Shown: positions 52,343-62,151, numbered from the stretch's first letter. The stretch is DNA of 64,000 bases from Oceaniferula marina (GCF_013391475.1 NZ_JACBAZ010000007.1:1-64000), one strand, 5' to 3'. Program-made: numbers and translations. Notes: generated from the letters alone by a model not told the origin.

Positions 52343-53401
52343 TTATTGCCCGAGAATGCGCACTTTTTGGCCTTCCGTGAGGGAGTGGGCTCCTGCCGTG
52401 GCGATCCATTGCCCGGGAGTGATGCCCTCGGTGATGACGACTCCGGATGGATTGATACGACTCACCGTGACCTTGGTTTTGGCAACCACTCCGGTATCAG
52501 GGTTGATGACCCAAACGTGGGAGTCTCCATTGGATGAGGCAACCGATGAAGGGAGCACGGTAATACCACCGGCAAACCGGTCGGCCGGAAGCTTGGCTGT
52601 TCCTATTGCCTCGCCTGCCATTCCGGGGAGAATTTGAATCCCCTTAGGCTGGTCCATGATCAGGGTGACCGGGTAAGTCCGGGTAAGTTCACTCGCTTCG
52701 GAACCGACCTGCTTGACCTTGGCCGGGATTTTCACATTGGGAAAGGCCGAGAAGGTGACATTGATGGTTTCGACGTAGGGGACGTTGGGGATCAATTTTT
52801 CAGGCACATTGACAACCATTTCAATCTTGCTGAGGTCGAGCAGGCGAAGCACCTTTTGTTTGGCGACCGTGTTTTCAAAGTTCTCCGCGTAAGTCGCTAC
52901 GATTCGTCCGGAGAAGGGCGCCCGGATGGTGGTGTCGTCGGATTGTTTTTTAGCAATCCTCAAAGCCGCTTCAGCTGCTTTGGTCTGGGCTTCCGCATTG
53001 GTCACGGTCTGGGCGGATACCGCATTACCTTTGAAGGCTTTTTGGACTCGCTGCAGCATGGCGGCAGCACGCTCGACTTCCGCTTCGGCAACCGTGACGG
53101 CGTTTTGGTAGTCCCGTGGGTCGAGTTGGGCGAGAATGTCACCTTCTTTGACCTCGTCTCCAACCTCAGCGGCGAAGGTTACGATGCGACCTGACACTTC
53201 GAAGGCAATGTTCACTTCGCGAGTCGCTTTGGCTTTGCCGTTGAGAATGGTTTTGTCAATATTCGAAACGACGCCGACTTGCATGGCCTCGATCGGTCGC
53301 ACGATTTCTTTTTTTTCTTTGTCCTTGGAGCATGCTGTTAAGAAAAGGCCGACACAGCCTAGGCATAGAGAGCTAATAAGTTGGGATTGTGTGTATTTCA
53401 T
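52343..53401 (-). CDS. RND efflux periplasmic adaptor (membrane fusion lipoprotein)
   Basis: A 352-residue protein from ATG 53401 (MKYTQSQLISSL); the 22-residue upstream extension lacks a signal and was rejected. Lipoprotein signal with lipobox LTAC (Cys ~24). The adaptor architecture is complete: barrel-sandwich strands VNIAFEVSGRIVTFAAEVGDEVKEGDILAQLDPRDY, a hairpin (~105-150, VAEAEVERAAAMLQRVQKAF, AEAQTKAAEAALRIAKKQ), the return strand TTIRAPFSGRIVATYAENFE, then beta-barrel and membrane-proximal domains. It links the RND pump to an outer-membrane channel. It is 27 bases upstream of the pump gene, one operon. Confidence 0.94.
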   Translation of the reverse strand: MKYTQSQLISSLCLGCVGLFLTACSKDKEKKEIVRPIEAMQVGVVSNIDKTILNGKAKATREVNIAFEVSGRIVTFAAEVGDEVKEGDILAQLDPRDYQNAVTVAEAEVERAAAMLQRVQKAFKGNAVSAQTVTNAEAQTKAAEAALRIAKKQSDDTTIRAPFSGRIVATYAENFENTVAKQKVLRLLDLSKIEMVVNVPEKLIPNVPYVETINVTFSAFPNVKIPAKVKQVGSEASELTRTYPVTLIMDQPKGIQILPGMAGEAIGTAKLPADRFAGGITVLPSSVASSNGDSHVWVINPDTGVVAKTKVTVSRINPSGVVITEGITPGQWIATAGAHSLTEGQKVRILGQ

Positions 53402-53648
53402 CGTTTGGGCAGTGATTGTTTGTGCAGATGGGGGGAGGCATCGAGAATGCCGTGCATGCATGCTCAATTTAGATTAAGGTTAATAACCTATTCAAATTAT
53501 TACGTGTTGTCGACTCTAGAGGGCCGCCCTAGTAATATTGCTAGGATTGGGTGTTTGTATCGTCTCAAGAAAGCGTGGCTTTGATGCGCGTCGGGGATTT
53601 TGTATTCATCGTCTGTGTTGTCGATTCGCTGCCGGCAGCTTCGTAAAT

Positions 53649-55478
53649 TCAGGGTTTCACGTGTTTCTTTTTCGCTAGATGGAGATGTAAAATGCGGGTC
53701 ATTTCACGATGCGCTTCCGGGTGCAACTGGGCATCGTGCAGTGATGGAACCAGTATTTCAGAGTCGGCCCCTTTCAGGTGGGAGCTCCAATACGGCACTA
53801 CACCGTCAGAGGATTTTTGGGGGTGATTTTGGTGCAGGCCACGGTTGCCCATGATCGAATGGTAGGTAATCCGTTTGTTGAATGGTTGTTTGCTGATCAA
53901 GGTCAGGGCCGGATTGTGAGACTTGAGGTAATTGACGGAGTTGGGAGATTCGGCGTTGCCTACCAATGCCCGCCCAAATTCAGTCATATTGTCACTGAAC
54001 ACATCTAGTTGCAGACTGCTCATGCTTTGTGGAAGTTTCACCAACGATGATCCCACTTGCCCGATCCAGTTGTCTGCTATGCCGCTTCCAAGGTGAGGCG
54101 TGGCAACAAAAATCGTGCGTTCGATTTGTTTGAGTGTTGGATGTTCGATTAGGATCTTGGTTTGTCCGTAAGCCGAGTCCTTACTGTAGCCTGTTGGCTT
54201 TTCGATATAAAGCAGGTCGAGTAGTTTGTTATCGAAAGTGCGACTTTGCATCGAGGATAACAAGCCTCCCATGCTGTGCCCGATGAGGACGGTGCGATCT
54301 AGCTGGTTTCCAGGGTGGTGGTCCTGGTTTTGGTAAAAATCAATGAGGGTTCTTCGGAATTGAGCTCCGGAGATGATGGGGTTTTGGCCGGTTTGGTAGA
54401 GGTAGTAGTAGAACTGATAGTTCTCTCGAATGAGAGGATCGGCCATCAGGTGGTTGGTCGCAGTGGTCCAGGTGGAGGGTTGTGAGATCAGCCCGTGGAC
54501 AAAAATAACCGGGATTTTGTTTGGATCCTGGAGTCCAATGGCAAATAACCCCATTTGAGCATTTGCTTGTTCGGGATTCAAGGCGAGGGATAACCCCATG
54601 AAGGATGATTCGGTTGAAGCAACGGCCGCAATCGGGGCCGAGTAGTCGGCAGAAAGCAATCTGCTTGTCCCGGTAATATGGGAGTATTGGGTCTGGAGTA
54701 AGTCCGTGATGGTCAGTCGAGGTTTTCCAGGGGCTGGAACATCAACGGTTATGTTGATCGGGGTGTCGAGACCGTTGGTCGGGATGTATGGATTCGATTG
54801 GAGCCGATGTGGGGTCCGGCTTTGGCGGCCAACGGCGGCGGCTCCTAGCCCCATTTGGCGATGATGGTATTTTCCGACATTGCCGTAGCTGAGGGTGTCC
54901 AAGGGTAAGATAGAATCAAACCGATCCGGGTGCAGGCTGTGCGGTGTAGATGTATTGATTTGAATTTGTTTATCTCCAACTTGGATAGGCGATGCCTTGT
55001 TTTGAGATTTTACGGCACGGCAGGCAAACATCGCGATTTGTCCGACCGAGTGGATGTAGAGTTGGTGGGCCAGAAGCTTGCGTTTGTGGCGTGAATCAAG
55101 ATAACCGGATGCGGGGTAGGGCGTTGTTCGGATGACTGGCCAGAGAAACTCGACGGCTTGGAGGTAGTGGAGGGTGGATTGTTCAGGAGACTTGGTCCGT
55201 GATTTTTTAGCCAAATGAACCGCTTCTTCGGCCAGGGCAATATGCTCGGAGTCGCTTTGTGGTGTTTGGTCTTTACGTGCTCGGATGTGCCTGAGGGTTT
55301 GACGGGAGGTTCTCGATATCCAAGCACGGTTGAGTGTCGATCCCGAAGAATCATGATAAGCTTGGCTCCGTCCAGAGCTCTTAAAATACGGTTTTGGCAC
55401 GCATGATTCCACCAGCAAGCAGAGGGGGAGAATGATGAGGGTCAGATGATAGATCGTTATTTTTCTGAGAGTAGCCAT
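53649..55478 (-). CDS. Alpha/beta-hydrolase lipoprotein (lipase/esterase-like)
   Basis: About 609 residues from ATG 55478 (MATLRKITIYHL), chosen because it begins a lipoprotein signal with lipobox LVESC (Cys ~26); the frame extends to 55643. After the Cys comes PKPYFKSSG, then a helical region (~75-160) and a poorly conserved middle. The alpha/beta-hydrolase domain (~360-600) has IPVIFVHGLISQPSTW (oxyanion HG), RTVLIGHSMGGLLSSM (nucleophile elbow GHSMG), TIFVATPHLGSGIAD, SSDGVVPYWSSHL (Asp region) and HPEAHREMTRILHLHL (His). It probably cleaves ester bonds of lipids at the envelope. A truncated paralogue start is found at 28469. Confidence 0.8.
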   Translation of the reverse strand: MATLRKITIYHLTLIILPLCLLVESCVPKPYFKSSGRSQAYHDSSGSTLNRAWISRTSRQTLRHIRARKDQTPQSDSEHIALAEEAVHLAKKSRTKSPEQSTLHYLQAVEFLWPVIRTTPYPASGYLDSRHKRKLLAHQLYIHSVGQIAMFACRAVKSQNKASPIQVGDKQIQINTSTPHSLHPDRFDSILPLDTLSYGNVGKYHHRQMGLGAAAVGRQSRTPHRLQSNPYIPTNGLDTPINITVDVPAPGKPRLTITDLLQTQYSHITGTSRLLSADYSAPIAAVASTESSFMGLSLALNPEQANAQMGLFAIGLQDPNKIPVIFVHGLISQPSTWTTATNHLMADPLIRENYQFYYYLYQTGQNPIISGAQFRRTLIDFYQNQDHHPGNQLDRTVLIGHSMGGLLSSMQSRTFDNKLLDLLYIEKPTGYSKDSAYGQTKILIEHPTLKQIERTIFVATPHLGSGIADNWIGQVGSSLVKLPQSMSSLQLDVFSDNMTEFGRALVGNAESPNSVNYLKSHNPALTLISKQPFNKRITYHSIMGNRGLHQNHPQKSSDGVVPYWSSHLKGADSEILVPSLHDAQLHPEAHREMTRILHLHLAKKKHVKP

Positions 55479-55974
55479 ACGAAGTCGCGGTCCAAAATAG
55501 ATCATGCCTCGTCTACCATTTGATGCAAGGGGATAAATGGGCCGGCTGCAGGGTTGTCCAGTTAGGAATGCCAGATCCTTGAAACCCGCCAGAGACACGC
55601 AACTCAGAACTTCGCTAATAAGAACGAACATGATACCCGCCATCGCTGAAGCTCTTCGCTTGCCGAGACTCTACTCGCAAAAAAAAAGCGTCTCCTCCGT
55701 GCCGGAGAGATACTGGGTATGAAACAAGTTGGATTCTGGTGCGCCTTCTGGCAGTTTGGGTTCCAAGTCGAAGGGGGCGCTTTTTCCATGCTACTGAAGC
55801 AATGACGCCGCTGAAGTGACGTAAGAAATACAAAAAGTAGCAAGATGACGAAGTGGCTGACGTAGATTGGCTGCGGCAGATGGTAATCAACGAGCTGTCA
55901 ACCCGACGGATTAGATGAAAGGTTGGGTTCGAATGGTTGGATCCAGAACGTCATTGAACCCTAAAAAATGAACC
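55479..55974. other. Intergenic region with probable dispersed repeat (55630-55830)
   Basis: No gene. The piece around 55634-55830 (CGCTGAAGCTCTTCGCTTGCC; hairpin CTCCTCCGTGCCGGAGAG) shows short matches to the element at 17680-17849 (CATCGCT..AGCT.TTCGCT.GCC; TGGATTCTGG), suggesting a dispersed non-coding repeat. The remainder up to 55974 probably carries the sulfatase promoter; no clear operator was found. Confidence 0.35.
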
Positions 55975-57456
55975 ATGAAATACAGCCTCTTTATTTTATT
56001 GATAAGTGCCACAGCTTTAGCGGCATCATGGAAACCCAATATCGTTTTCATTATGAGCGACGATCAAGGTTATGGCGATGTTTCTTGTTATGCCGAAGAC
56101 GCCAAGATCAAAACTCCGGCGATTGACAGCCTGGCGGCAGAAGGTATGCGTTTTACTGACGCTCATAGTGCCTCCTCGGTCTGCACTCCAACACGATATG
56201 GAGTGCTGACAGGCCGTTACCCTTGGCGAACCCGCTTGCAAAGTTTCGTGCTTCAGACCAAAGAGACCAAACGGGCAGACGGCTCTCTGAAAGTCGGTAC
56301 AGATCCTCTGATTGAGAAAGAGGTATTAACAGTGCCAGGATTTTTGAAACAGCATGGGTACAATACGGCCATGGTCGGCAAGTGGCATCTAGGTTTTCAA
56401 TACCGCTTAGCGAAGGGTAAAAAAATTGATAAAAATCACCAGCTCAAGAATGCCGTGCCAGTCGGCACCAAGGTCATCGATGGCCCCATTGAACGTGGCT
56501 TCGATCATTTTTGGGGATTTCATCATGCGGGCGAAATGCGCACCTGGATTGAACAGGATGTGGTGACGGAGAATTTTGACCACCCGAGCCAGATGCTGAA
56601 CCGCATTGCTGAGACCTCAGTCCAATACATCAAAAGCCAAACGAAGCAGGTGCCCTTTTTCCTGTATGTCCCCTTGAACTCACCACACGGCCCGACGGTT
56701 CCCAGCCAAGCATGGAAGGGTAAAAGTGATATCAACCCTTACGCTGATTTCGTGATGGAAACAGATGATGCGGTAGGCCGGATCCTTCAAGCTCTCGATG
56801 AAAAGGGAATGAAGGACAATACGATTGTTTTCTTTACCACGGATAACGGCTGTTCCCCCCATGCCAATATTCCGCAGTTGTTGAAGGCTGGTCACGATCC
56901 CTCCGCCGGGTTGCGCGGAACCAAAGCCGATATCTGGGAAGGTGGCCACCGTGTCCCTTATCTGGTCCGCTGGCCGGAGAATATTCAAGCAGGTGCCGTT
57001 TCCTCCGAGCCGATTTGCCATAACAACCTTCTAGCTACCTGTGCAGCTTTGCTTGACCAACCGTTACCAGTCGATGCAGGAGTCGATAGCTTTTCGATTT
57101 TGCCAGTGCTCAAGGGGGAAAAGCTGAGTGCCGCCACCCACCCGGTCATCATTCACGCTTCGGTCCAAGGCATGTTTGCCATCCGACAGGGAGATTGGAA
57201 ATACATTGCCTGCAAGAACTCCGGCGGTTGGAGTCGCGGCGGCGACAACAAACCCGCTCAGCTTTATCACATGAAGAAAGCCGTCGATGAACAGGTGAAC
57301 CTGATCGATTCGATGCCGGAAAAAGCCAAGGCGCTGCGGGCGCTGCTTGAGAAGTCGGTTGGCGACGGCTTCACGGTTCCCGGAAAAAAGGGCCGAAATG
57401 ATGTCGAGGTGGTGATCGATAAAAAAACAAAAAAGAAGCGCAAGAAACAAAAGTAA
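55975..57456 (+). CDS. Secreted sulfatase (arylsulfatase A-like)
   Basis: A 493-residue protein with a signal peptide (~1-17, TALAAS). DD is in FIMSDDQGYGDVSCYA (29-30). The formylglycine site is C70 in CTPTR. MVGKWHLGF and TTDNGCSPHANIPQLL are present, so all usual sulfatase landmarks are intact. The group resembles arylsulfatase A/cerebroside-type enzymes of marine bacteria acting on carbohydrate sulfates. Basic C-terminal tail KKKRKKQK. Stands alone on the plus strand; no co-transcribed partner. Confidence 0.95.
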   Translation: MKYSLFILLISATALAASWKPNIVFIMSDDQGYGDVSCYAEDAKIKTPAIDSLAAEGMRFTDAHSASSVCTPTRYGVLTGRYPWRTRLQSFVLQTKETKRADGSLKVGTDPLIEKEVLTVPGFLKQHGYNTAMVGKWHLGFQYRLAKGKKIDKNHQLKNAVPVGTKVIDGPIERGFDHFWGFHHAGEMRTWIEQDVVTENFDHPSQMLNRIAETSVQYIKSQTKQVPFFLYVPLNSPHGPTVPSQAWKGKSDINPYADFVMETDDAVGRILQALDEKGMKDNTIVFFTTDNGCSPHANIPQLLKAGHDPSAGLRGTKADIWEGGHRVPYLVRWPENIQAGAVSSEPICHNNLLATCAALLDQPLPVDAGVDSFSILPVLKGEKLSAATHPVIIHASVQGMFAIRQGDWKYIACKNSGGWSRGGDNKPAQLYHMKKAVDEQVNLIDSMPEKAKALRALLEKSVGDGFTVPGKKGRNDVEVVIDKKTKKKRKKQK

Positions 57457-57521
57457 GCGGGGCAGCTCGCCTTCTAGATCGACGTCGCTCTGCTTTCTCT
57501 TCCTCCAACAAGCAGGAAAAA

Positions 57522-57553
57522 ACAAAAATGCCTTCCCGGATAGGGAGGGCATT
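57522..57553 (-). terminator. Minus-strand terminator without an intact upstream gene
   Basis: An 11-bp stem AATGCCTTCCC / GGGAGGGCATT (one G-T pair) with T-rich sequence on the minus strand side only. The only minus-strand frame before it is the 35-residue remnant at 57630-57737. Confidence 0.7.
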
Positions 57554-57629
57554 GAAGTCGGTGGATATACGTGTCGTCAGAATGTGGCCTTATTTCAGTT
57601 TGATCACAATGCCCCTGCCATGTCAGTGG

Positions 57630-57737
57630 CTATCCTAGGTGCATCTCGTCGAGGGTGAGGTCCGCGGCTGGGGTGAGCGCGATGGTGTAGTAGGCTTCAA
57701 AGCTATACCACTCAACACGGAACGCGGTGGGCTTCAT
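57630..57737 (-). pseudogene. Short C-terminal-like remnant of an unknown gene
   Basis: A 35-residue minus-strand frame ([20 protein letters not shown] then LTPAADLTLDEMHLG, stop at 57630) directly upstream of a minus-strand terminator. Composition looks protein-like. I infer the end of a deleted gene; the family is not recognised. Confidence 0.3.
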
Positions 57738-57810
57738 CTTTCCTAATAGGCAAGCAGCGAACAATGGCTTGCTTCCCATACTTGATTATGGCGTAGTAGG
57801 GCTTGATCGA

Positions 57811-58656
57811 ATGAAATACATTATGAAAACTACAAAACGCTCCCTCGCCTCTCTAGCCACCATCGCTCTGGCGGCATGTCCTCTCAGTGCAAGTGCTGAA
57901 GTGGAGACCGCCATAGCTCCTGCGGATTCTGCTCCACTGGATGATGCCACCGCTGCAGCTCAAGCTAACAACCCCTTGGCCAATATGGTGGCCTTTAACA
58001 TTCAAAACTATTACGTCGGTAGTTTGACCGAAACCGATGAAGAGGCAAATACAGTCTGGCTTCGCTACGCCCAGCCGTTCAGCATTGGAGAAAGTAACTG
58101 GTTGATGAGGGCATCACTGCCTATCAATACTTTTCCGACCTCTGCCAGCGGTGACCACAAATCCGGCTTGGGCGACTTTAATATCTTTGCAGCCTATTTG
58201 ATTGATGTCGGTAACCCGGCGATCAGTTTTGGTATTGGACCCCAACTTACGGCTCCTACGGCCACCCGAAACAGTCTGGGATCTGAGCAATGGTCCGCAG
58301 GTTTGGCCAATGTGTATTTCAATGCCTCATCCAAAAAATTCCAATATGGCTACCTTCTCACTTGGCAGGGGAGTTTTGCCGGCAATGATGACCGCGCGGA
58401 TGTCAATATTGGAGCATTTCAACCGTTTGCGATGTATCAACTGGGTGAAGGTTGGTACCTGCGTTCCGCTCCGATCTGGGTCTACAACTTTGACAACGAT
58501 AATTATAGTATGCCGCTCGGACTCGGAGTTGGTAAGGTCATTCGCAAAAATGAAACCGTCTACAATATGTTTGTCGAACCTCAATTCTCTGTAGGTGATG
58601 ACGGTCCCGGGCAGCCCGACTGGCAGATTTACATGGGGTTGAATATGCAGTTTTAA
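57811..58656 (+). CDS. Outer-membrane transporter-like barrel (related to 40890-41903)
   Basis: A 281-residue protein from ATG 57811 ([14 protein letters not shown]); ATG 57823 is also possible; the frame further upstream has no signal. Signal peptide ends near ASAEVE (~30). The barrel strands start [18 protein letters not shown] and include [48 protein letters not shown] and [20 protein letters not shown], ending MGLNMQF with terminal Phe. The NPLA start, G.GD motif and P-x-G-x-G barrel match the neuromedin U/phenol-MetA-like group. Probable outer-membrane uptake or efflux barrel; specificity unknown. A terminator follows. Confidence 0.78.
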   Translation: MKYIMKTTKRSLASLATIALAACPLSASAEVETAIAPADSAPLDDATAAAQANNPLANMVAFNIQNYYVGSLTETDEEANTVWLRYAQPFSIGESNWLMRASLPINTFPTSASGDHKSGLGDFNIFAAYLIDVGNPAISFGIGPQLTAPTATRNSLGSEQWSAGLANVYFNASSKKFQYGYLLTWQGSFAGNDDRADVNIGAFQPFAMYQLGEGWYLRSAPIWVYNFDNDNYSMPLGLGVGKVIRKNETVYNMFVEPQFSVGDDGPGQPDWQIYMGLNMQF

Positions 58657-58679
58657 CTGCCTTATTTGTTTAATCTTTC

Positions 58680-58713
58680 AGCAGATGGTCTCATTGAGGC
58701 TGTCTGCTTTTTT
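58680..58713 (+). terminator. Terminator after the barrel gene
   Basis: Stem AGCAGA / TCTGCT with inner partial pairing, followed by seven T on the plus strand. Confidence 0.8.
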
Positions 58714-58913
58714 TATTGGGGGTTAGCGCGGGTTTGCAGCCTTTAACGCTACTTGGTTCTACGAAGGCTCCGTCTATCATGAGCCATACCTCGTATCGTT
58801 GACCACAGCGCCAATCGAATTGGGCAACTGCCATTCAGCGAGAAGGCTCTGAAGCGAGTTGTATCAGAACGGGGGCGGTTTCCTCGTCGCCCTGCATCAT
58901 CCATACTTCTCAA

Positions 58914-60944
58914 TTATCGTGAAATTTCAATGGTTGCCGGCTTGCCTGTCACGGGAAGTTCGGCAACAAACAAGCCGTTTCCTTTGGCTTGGAAGGTGAC
59001 TCCCTCGGCTTGGGGCTTGCCGTGCTTCAACCAGACAGCGAAAGGACCGGCTTCCGTGAGTCGAATGGTCAGCTTGGAAGGTGTTCTCTCTTTCACTTCC
59101 CCGGCGGCGGCTGAGAGATACTTATCCGTTCTGCCGATAAAGGACCATCCATCATCAATCGGGCTGAGTTGAAAAAGGCGCCCACCAAACCCTTGGATCT
59201 CGACATCCAAGCCGTCGGTCCCGAATACTTGGGCCGACTTGCTTTGGTGATTATATACAATCAAGCCTTCTCCGGGAATCTCCCACTTGCCGGCATAAGG
59301 TTGGATCATACCTGATGCGGCTTGATAAATGTGAGGAGTTAGTTTGGTGGAATAACTCGGAGCTACTTTTTTTCCGTCGCCGTGAAAATTGTGAACCACG
59401 ATGGCCACACTTCGATTGGCCAGTGGAGCCATCGCCCGGAATAATCCAGGGTCTTCTGATTCTCGGAAAATGTCTTCCGGGACCGGAGCACCTGGTGCCA
59501 GTGGTCGTAAGAGTTTTCCGTCTTGGTAGCACAGCGGCCAAACGACCTCGGGTACCAGGTGGCCAGGGTTATCCGAGAGATAGACGGGCCCTCCCGAAAG
59601 CGCCTTGGAAATAGCCATGACTCGCGCTGCCACAGGGTCGCCGGAATGAAACATGTCGTGGTCTCCCCACGCAACTTGCCCCAACCAAGGCATCGTGCCA
59701 TAGGACATATGCAAATGCTCGCTCGCTTTTTCTACACTCAACTTGTAATCCGAGCTGCAGCGCCCGACAACGTTCTCGCCCGAATTAAAGATAAACTGTG
59801 GGGTATGCCAATTGCAGTTCAGAAGCCCATCGAAGTGCTTAGCGACCACTTCCTGATAAATGCGTGAATATTTGACCGTTGTCGCATGAGGGTTAGCGAT
59901 CGCATTTTCATTGGATGCTGGAAATTGCGTCACCACCTTGCCTGATGCTGTACCAGCATAATACGCTAACAGAGTGCCGCAAAAATCAACCTTCAAAAAA
60001 TCAACTCCGTCCTTCTCAGATCGACTCACCAAATATTCCATAAAAGCCCTGATGGACTGCTCATCGGGTTTAGGTAAAGCCCTGCCATTCGGTAGGGTCA
60101 TCATCACCTCCGCAAGTTCGGGAGGTGTGCCCGGGTGCATGGCATTGGCATTTCCAGCAAGTGCATGCCACATGCCAATCCACTTGATGCCATCCTCATT
60201 GCGCAAGTTGGTGAGTGGCTTGTATCCTTGTGGAAATGTTGTCTTCAAAGGCATCAATGTTTGAGGAGAAAAATGCCCGTCATCGATCAACATGTAACGA
60301 ATGGGTAATTCGTTTTGTTCAAGCGTTTGATGCATTTTGACCAATGCCTTTGAACTGATTTTTTTGCGGAACTCTTCCCACGAACACCACCCGAGGTAAT
60401 GAAACATCCCGGGGTACGTTTTTTCCTCGCGCAACTTCATCCAGCCTTGGATCTGTTCAGTTTCGGAGGCCTTTTTCCATACTCGGTAGCATGCCTCGTA
60501 TGGATTGTCAGCACGGGACCAAGCCACTACCGGTATGTTTCCCTTCACCCGGGCCTTCCCTCGGGTTCCCAATCGAAGCTCCAGTTGACCGTCCCTAGGA
60601 GCGAACCATGCATAGGCGTGCTCTCCGCAAAGAGGTAGAATCGCCAGGTATTCGCCGTTGTTGAGTTCCAGGATGGAGAAAAAACCACCTTCCTTCGAAC
60701 TCTTGCTTAAACGCTCTCCCAGCCCTCGGTTGCCCCCGTATGGCCACCACGGCCCCCGGTAATACATCGCCTGTTTATAGCCGGGTAACTCGAGCTTGTA
60801 GCCGATGAGTGTGCCTGCTTTATCCGGACGTCCAGAGTATCCCTTCAATACCAAACTACCCTCCACCTCTTCCTTGAAATCGAGCACCTTCGACTCCATC
60901 GCTGAAACAGCAAATGCCGAACAGATTGTCAGTAAAATGATCAA
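58914..60944 (-). CDS. GH36 alpha-galactosidase / raffinose-synthase-like (Sip1) protein, secreted
   Basis: A 676-residue protein; the start at 60944 gives a short signal peptide (MIILLTICSAFAVSAME). The N-terminal beta domain includes YRGPWWPYGG. The barrel has YLGWCSWEEFRKKI (~190-203), MLIDDGHFSP, KWIGMWHALAG, VDFLKVDFCGTLLAYYAG (nucleophile Asp ~321) and NVVGRCSSDYKLSV (acid/base Asp ~395). Motifs fit the Sip1/raffinose synthase branch of GH36, which contains galactosidases and galactosyl-transfer enzymes. In this setting hydrolysis of alpha-galactosides from algal or mucin-like glycans is the likelier role. Stop at 58914, transcribed alone. Confidence 0.88.
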   Translation of the reverse strand: MIILLTICSAFAVSAMESKVLDFKEEVEGSLVLKGYSGRPDKAGTLIGYKLELPGYKQAMYYRGPWWPYGGNRGLGERLSKSSKEGGFFSILELNNGEYLAILPLCGEHAYAWFAPRDGQLELRLGTRGKARVKGNIPVVAWSRADNPYEACYRVWKKASETEQIQGWMKLREEKTYPGMFHYLGWCSWEEFRKKISSKALVKMHQTLEQNELPIRYMLIDDGHFSPQTLMPLKTTFPQGYKPLTNLRNEDGIKWIGMWHALAGNANAMHPGTPPELAEVMMTLPNGRALPKPDEQSIRAFMEYLVSRSEKDGVDFLKVDFCGTLLAYYAGTASGKVVTQFPASNENAIANPHATTVKYSRIYQEVVAKHFDGLLNCNWHTPQFIFNSGENVVGRCSSDYKLSVEKASEHLHMSYGTMPWLGQVAWGDHDMFHSGDPVAARVMAISKALSGGPVYLSDNPGHLVPEVVWPLCYQDGKLLRPLAPGAPVPEDIFRESEDPGLFRAMAPLANRSVAIVVHNFHGDGKKVAPSYSTKLTPHIYQAASGMIQPYAGKWEIPGEGLIVYNHQSKSAQVFGTDGLDVEIQGFGGRLFQLSPIDDGWSFIGRTDKYLSAAAGEVKERTPSKLTIRLTEAGPFAVWLKHGKPQAEGVTFQAKGNGLFVAELPVTGKPATIEISR

Positions 60945-61030
60945 TACTCCCTTCGTTATCGGAATGCCTAAGGTTCAGAGTTTGGTATTATATGTAAGCC
61001 CACGTGCGAGTTTGGCAAGGGCCACGATAG

Positions 61031-61062
61031 AAAAAATCCCCATCTGGTAGCCAGATGGGGAT
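61031..61062 (-). terminator. Terminator of the barrel gene 61091-61876
   Basis: Perfect 12-bp stem ATCCCCATCTGG / CCAGATGGGGAT, loop TAG, six T on the minus strand. Confidence 0.93.
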
Positions 61063-61090
61063 GATGGTTAGATGGAGAGAAGTGTGAGCC

Positions 61091-61876
61091 CTAAAATTCA
61101 TAGACAACACCAAGCATGGGGCCGCCGACGTTGATGTCGTAGAGGAAATCACCTTTTTCGTAGTCGATGTATTGATGACGGTAGCCGAGGATAGCCCGCC
61201 AGCAGTCGTTAATGGTGTATCCGACACCGCCCATGGCCATCCAGGCGCTATCTGATGCAACGCCAAACCCGCCGACTTGGCCGGTGAGGTGAAGGTTCCA
61301 TTTTTCGTTGAATTTGTGAATCAGGGTGAGTCCAATGGTCGGATCGATCCAGTCTTCCGAGTCGCCGATGGACGCCGAGATTCTTCCTTTGGCTTTTGCG
61401 TCAACGGAGAAGTAGGTGTATTGAGCTCCTGCCATGATTTGGACCAACGTTTTATCCGTTTGGTAGAGGCTGTATTTGACCCCGGCCTCGCTGGTGAATT
61501 GTTCGAGGTCGACAGTTAATTTATCTGCTAAAAATCCGATAGGTGTGGCCTGGCTACCGCTGAGTTTGAGGTATTGGAAGTCTGCGTAGTATCCCCATTT
61601 TCCTTTCTGGGCTTTGAATGCAAGATACCCAGCGAAGTCGAGCATGTCGATGGCGTCATCCAAGGGTATATCCACATCCACCTCCTGGCCATGGATCCCC
61701 GATGTTCCGTCGATACCAGAAAGCCAGAGATAGGGGGAGATGCTGTATTCCCAGGTGTTTTCTTCGATTGGGGCGGGGATGACCACTTTGGCGCCCTTGC
61801 TATCTGATTGGGCCATACAAGGTGTCGCTATAAGAGCGGCGCAGATGATGCTGTGAATGTATTTGGAGCTATTCAT
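61091..61876 (-). CDS. Outer-membrane beta-barrel protein (family member 2)
   Basis: A 261-residue paralogue of 39886-40683 (same length, same order of landmarks). Signal peptide ends near CMAQS (~22). Shared strands are NTWEYSISPYLWLSGIDGTSG, DDAIDMLDFAGYLAFKAQKG, KWGYYADFQYLKLSG, QIMAGAQYTYF, DWIDPTIGLTLIHKFNEKWN, VGGFGV and GYRHQYIDYEKGDFLYDINVGGPMLGVVYEF (interrupted by the terminal Phe). Its genome position next to a GH36 gene suggests service in glycan uptake, but this is inference. Monocistronic with a strong terminator. Confidence 0.8.
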   Translation of the reverse strand: MNSSKYIHSIICAALIATPCMAQSDSKGAKVVIPAPIEENTWEYSISPYLWLSGIDGTSGIHGQEVDVDIPLDDAIDMLDFAGYLAFKAQKGKWGYYADFQYLKLSGSQATPIGFLADKLTVDLEQFTSEAGVKYSLYQTDKTLVQIMAGAQYTYFSVDAKAKGRISASIGDSEDWIDPTIGLTLIHKFNEKWNLHLTGQVGGFGVASDSAWMAMGGVGYTINDCWRAILGYRHQYIDYEKGDFLYDINVGGPMLGVVYEF

Positions 61877-62110
61877 GACGACTTCGATTCTGGGTTAAAT
61901 GCATGGGATGACCAGAGAAAAAGTGGATGAATTTTAGTATATTTTTGCGGTTTTTTGATGTTTTAGATTTTTCTCGCCAAGCGTAGTGGGGTGCATTAGG
62001 TTTAAACCTCATTTAATTATATTAGTTTTTCAAATGAATCGACAGACGATTTGTTAATTTGGAGCCATGATCCAAATATATGATCCAAATATCGACCCCG
62101 CTATCTATAC

Positions 62111-62146
62111 AACCCATACAACCTATTCAACCTATTCAACCTATTC
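62111..62146. repeat. 9-bp tandem repeat (AACCTATTC) just before a sulfatase start
   Basis: Three perfect copies (62120-62146) and one degenerate copy (62111-62119) end six bases before ATG 62152. They read as Ile-Gln-Pro if the longer frame is used. Possible replication-slippage site in a leader. Confidence 0.7.
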
Positions 62147-62151
62147 AAACA

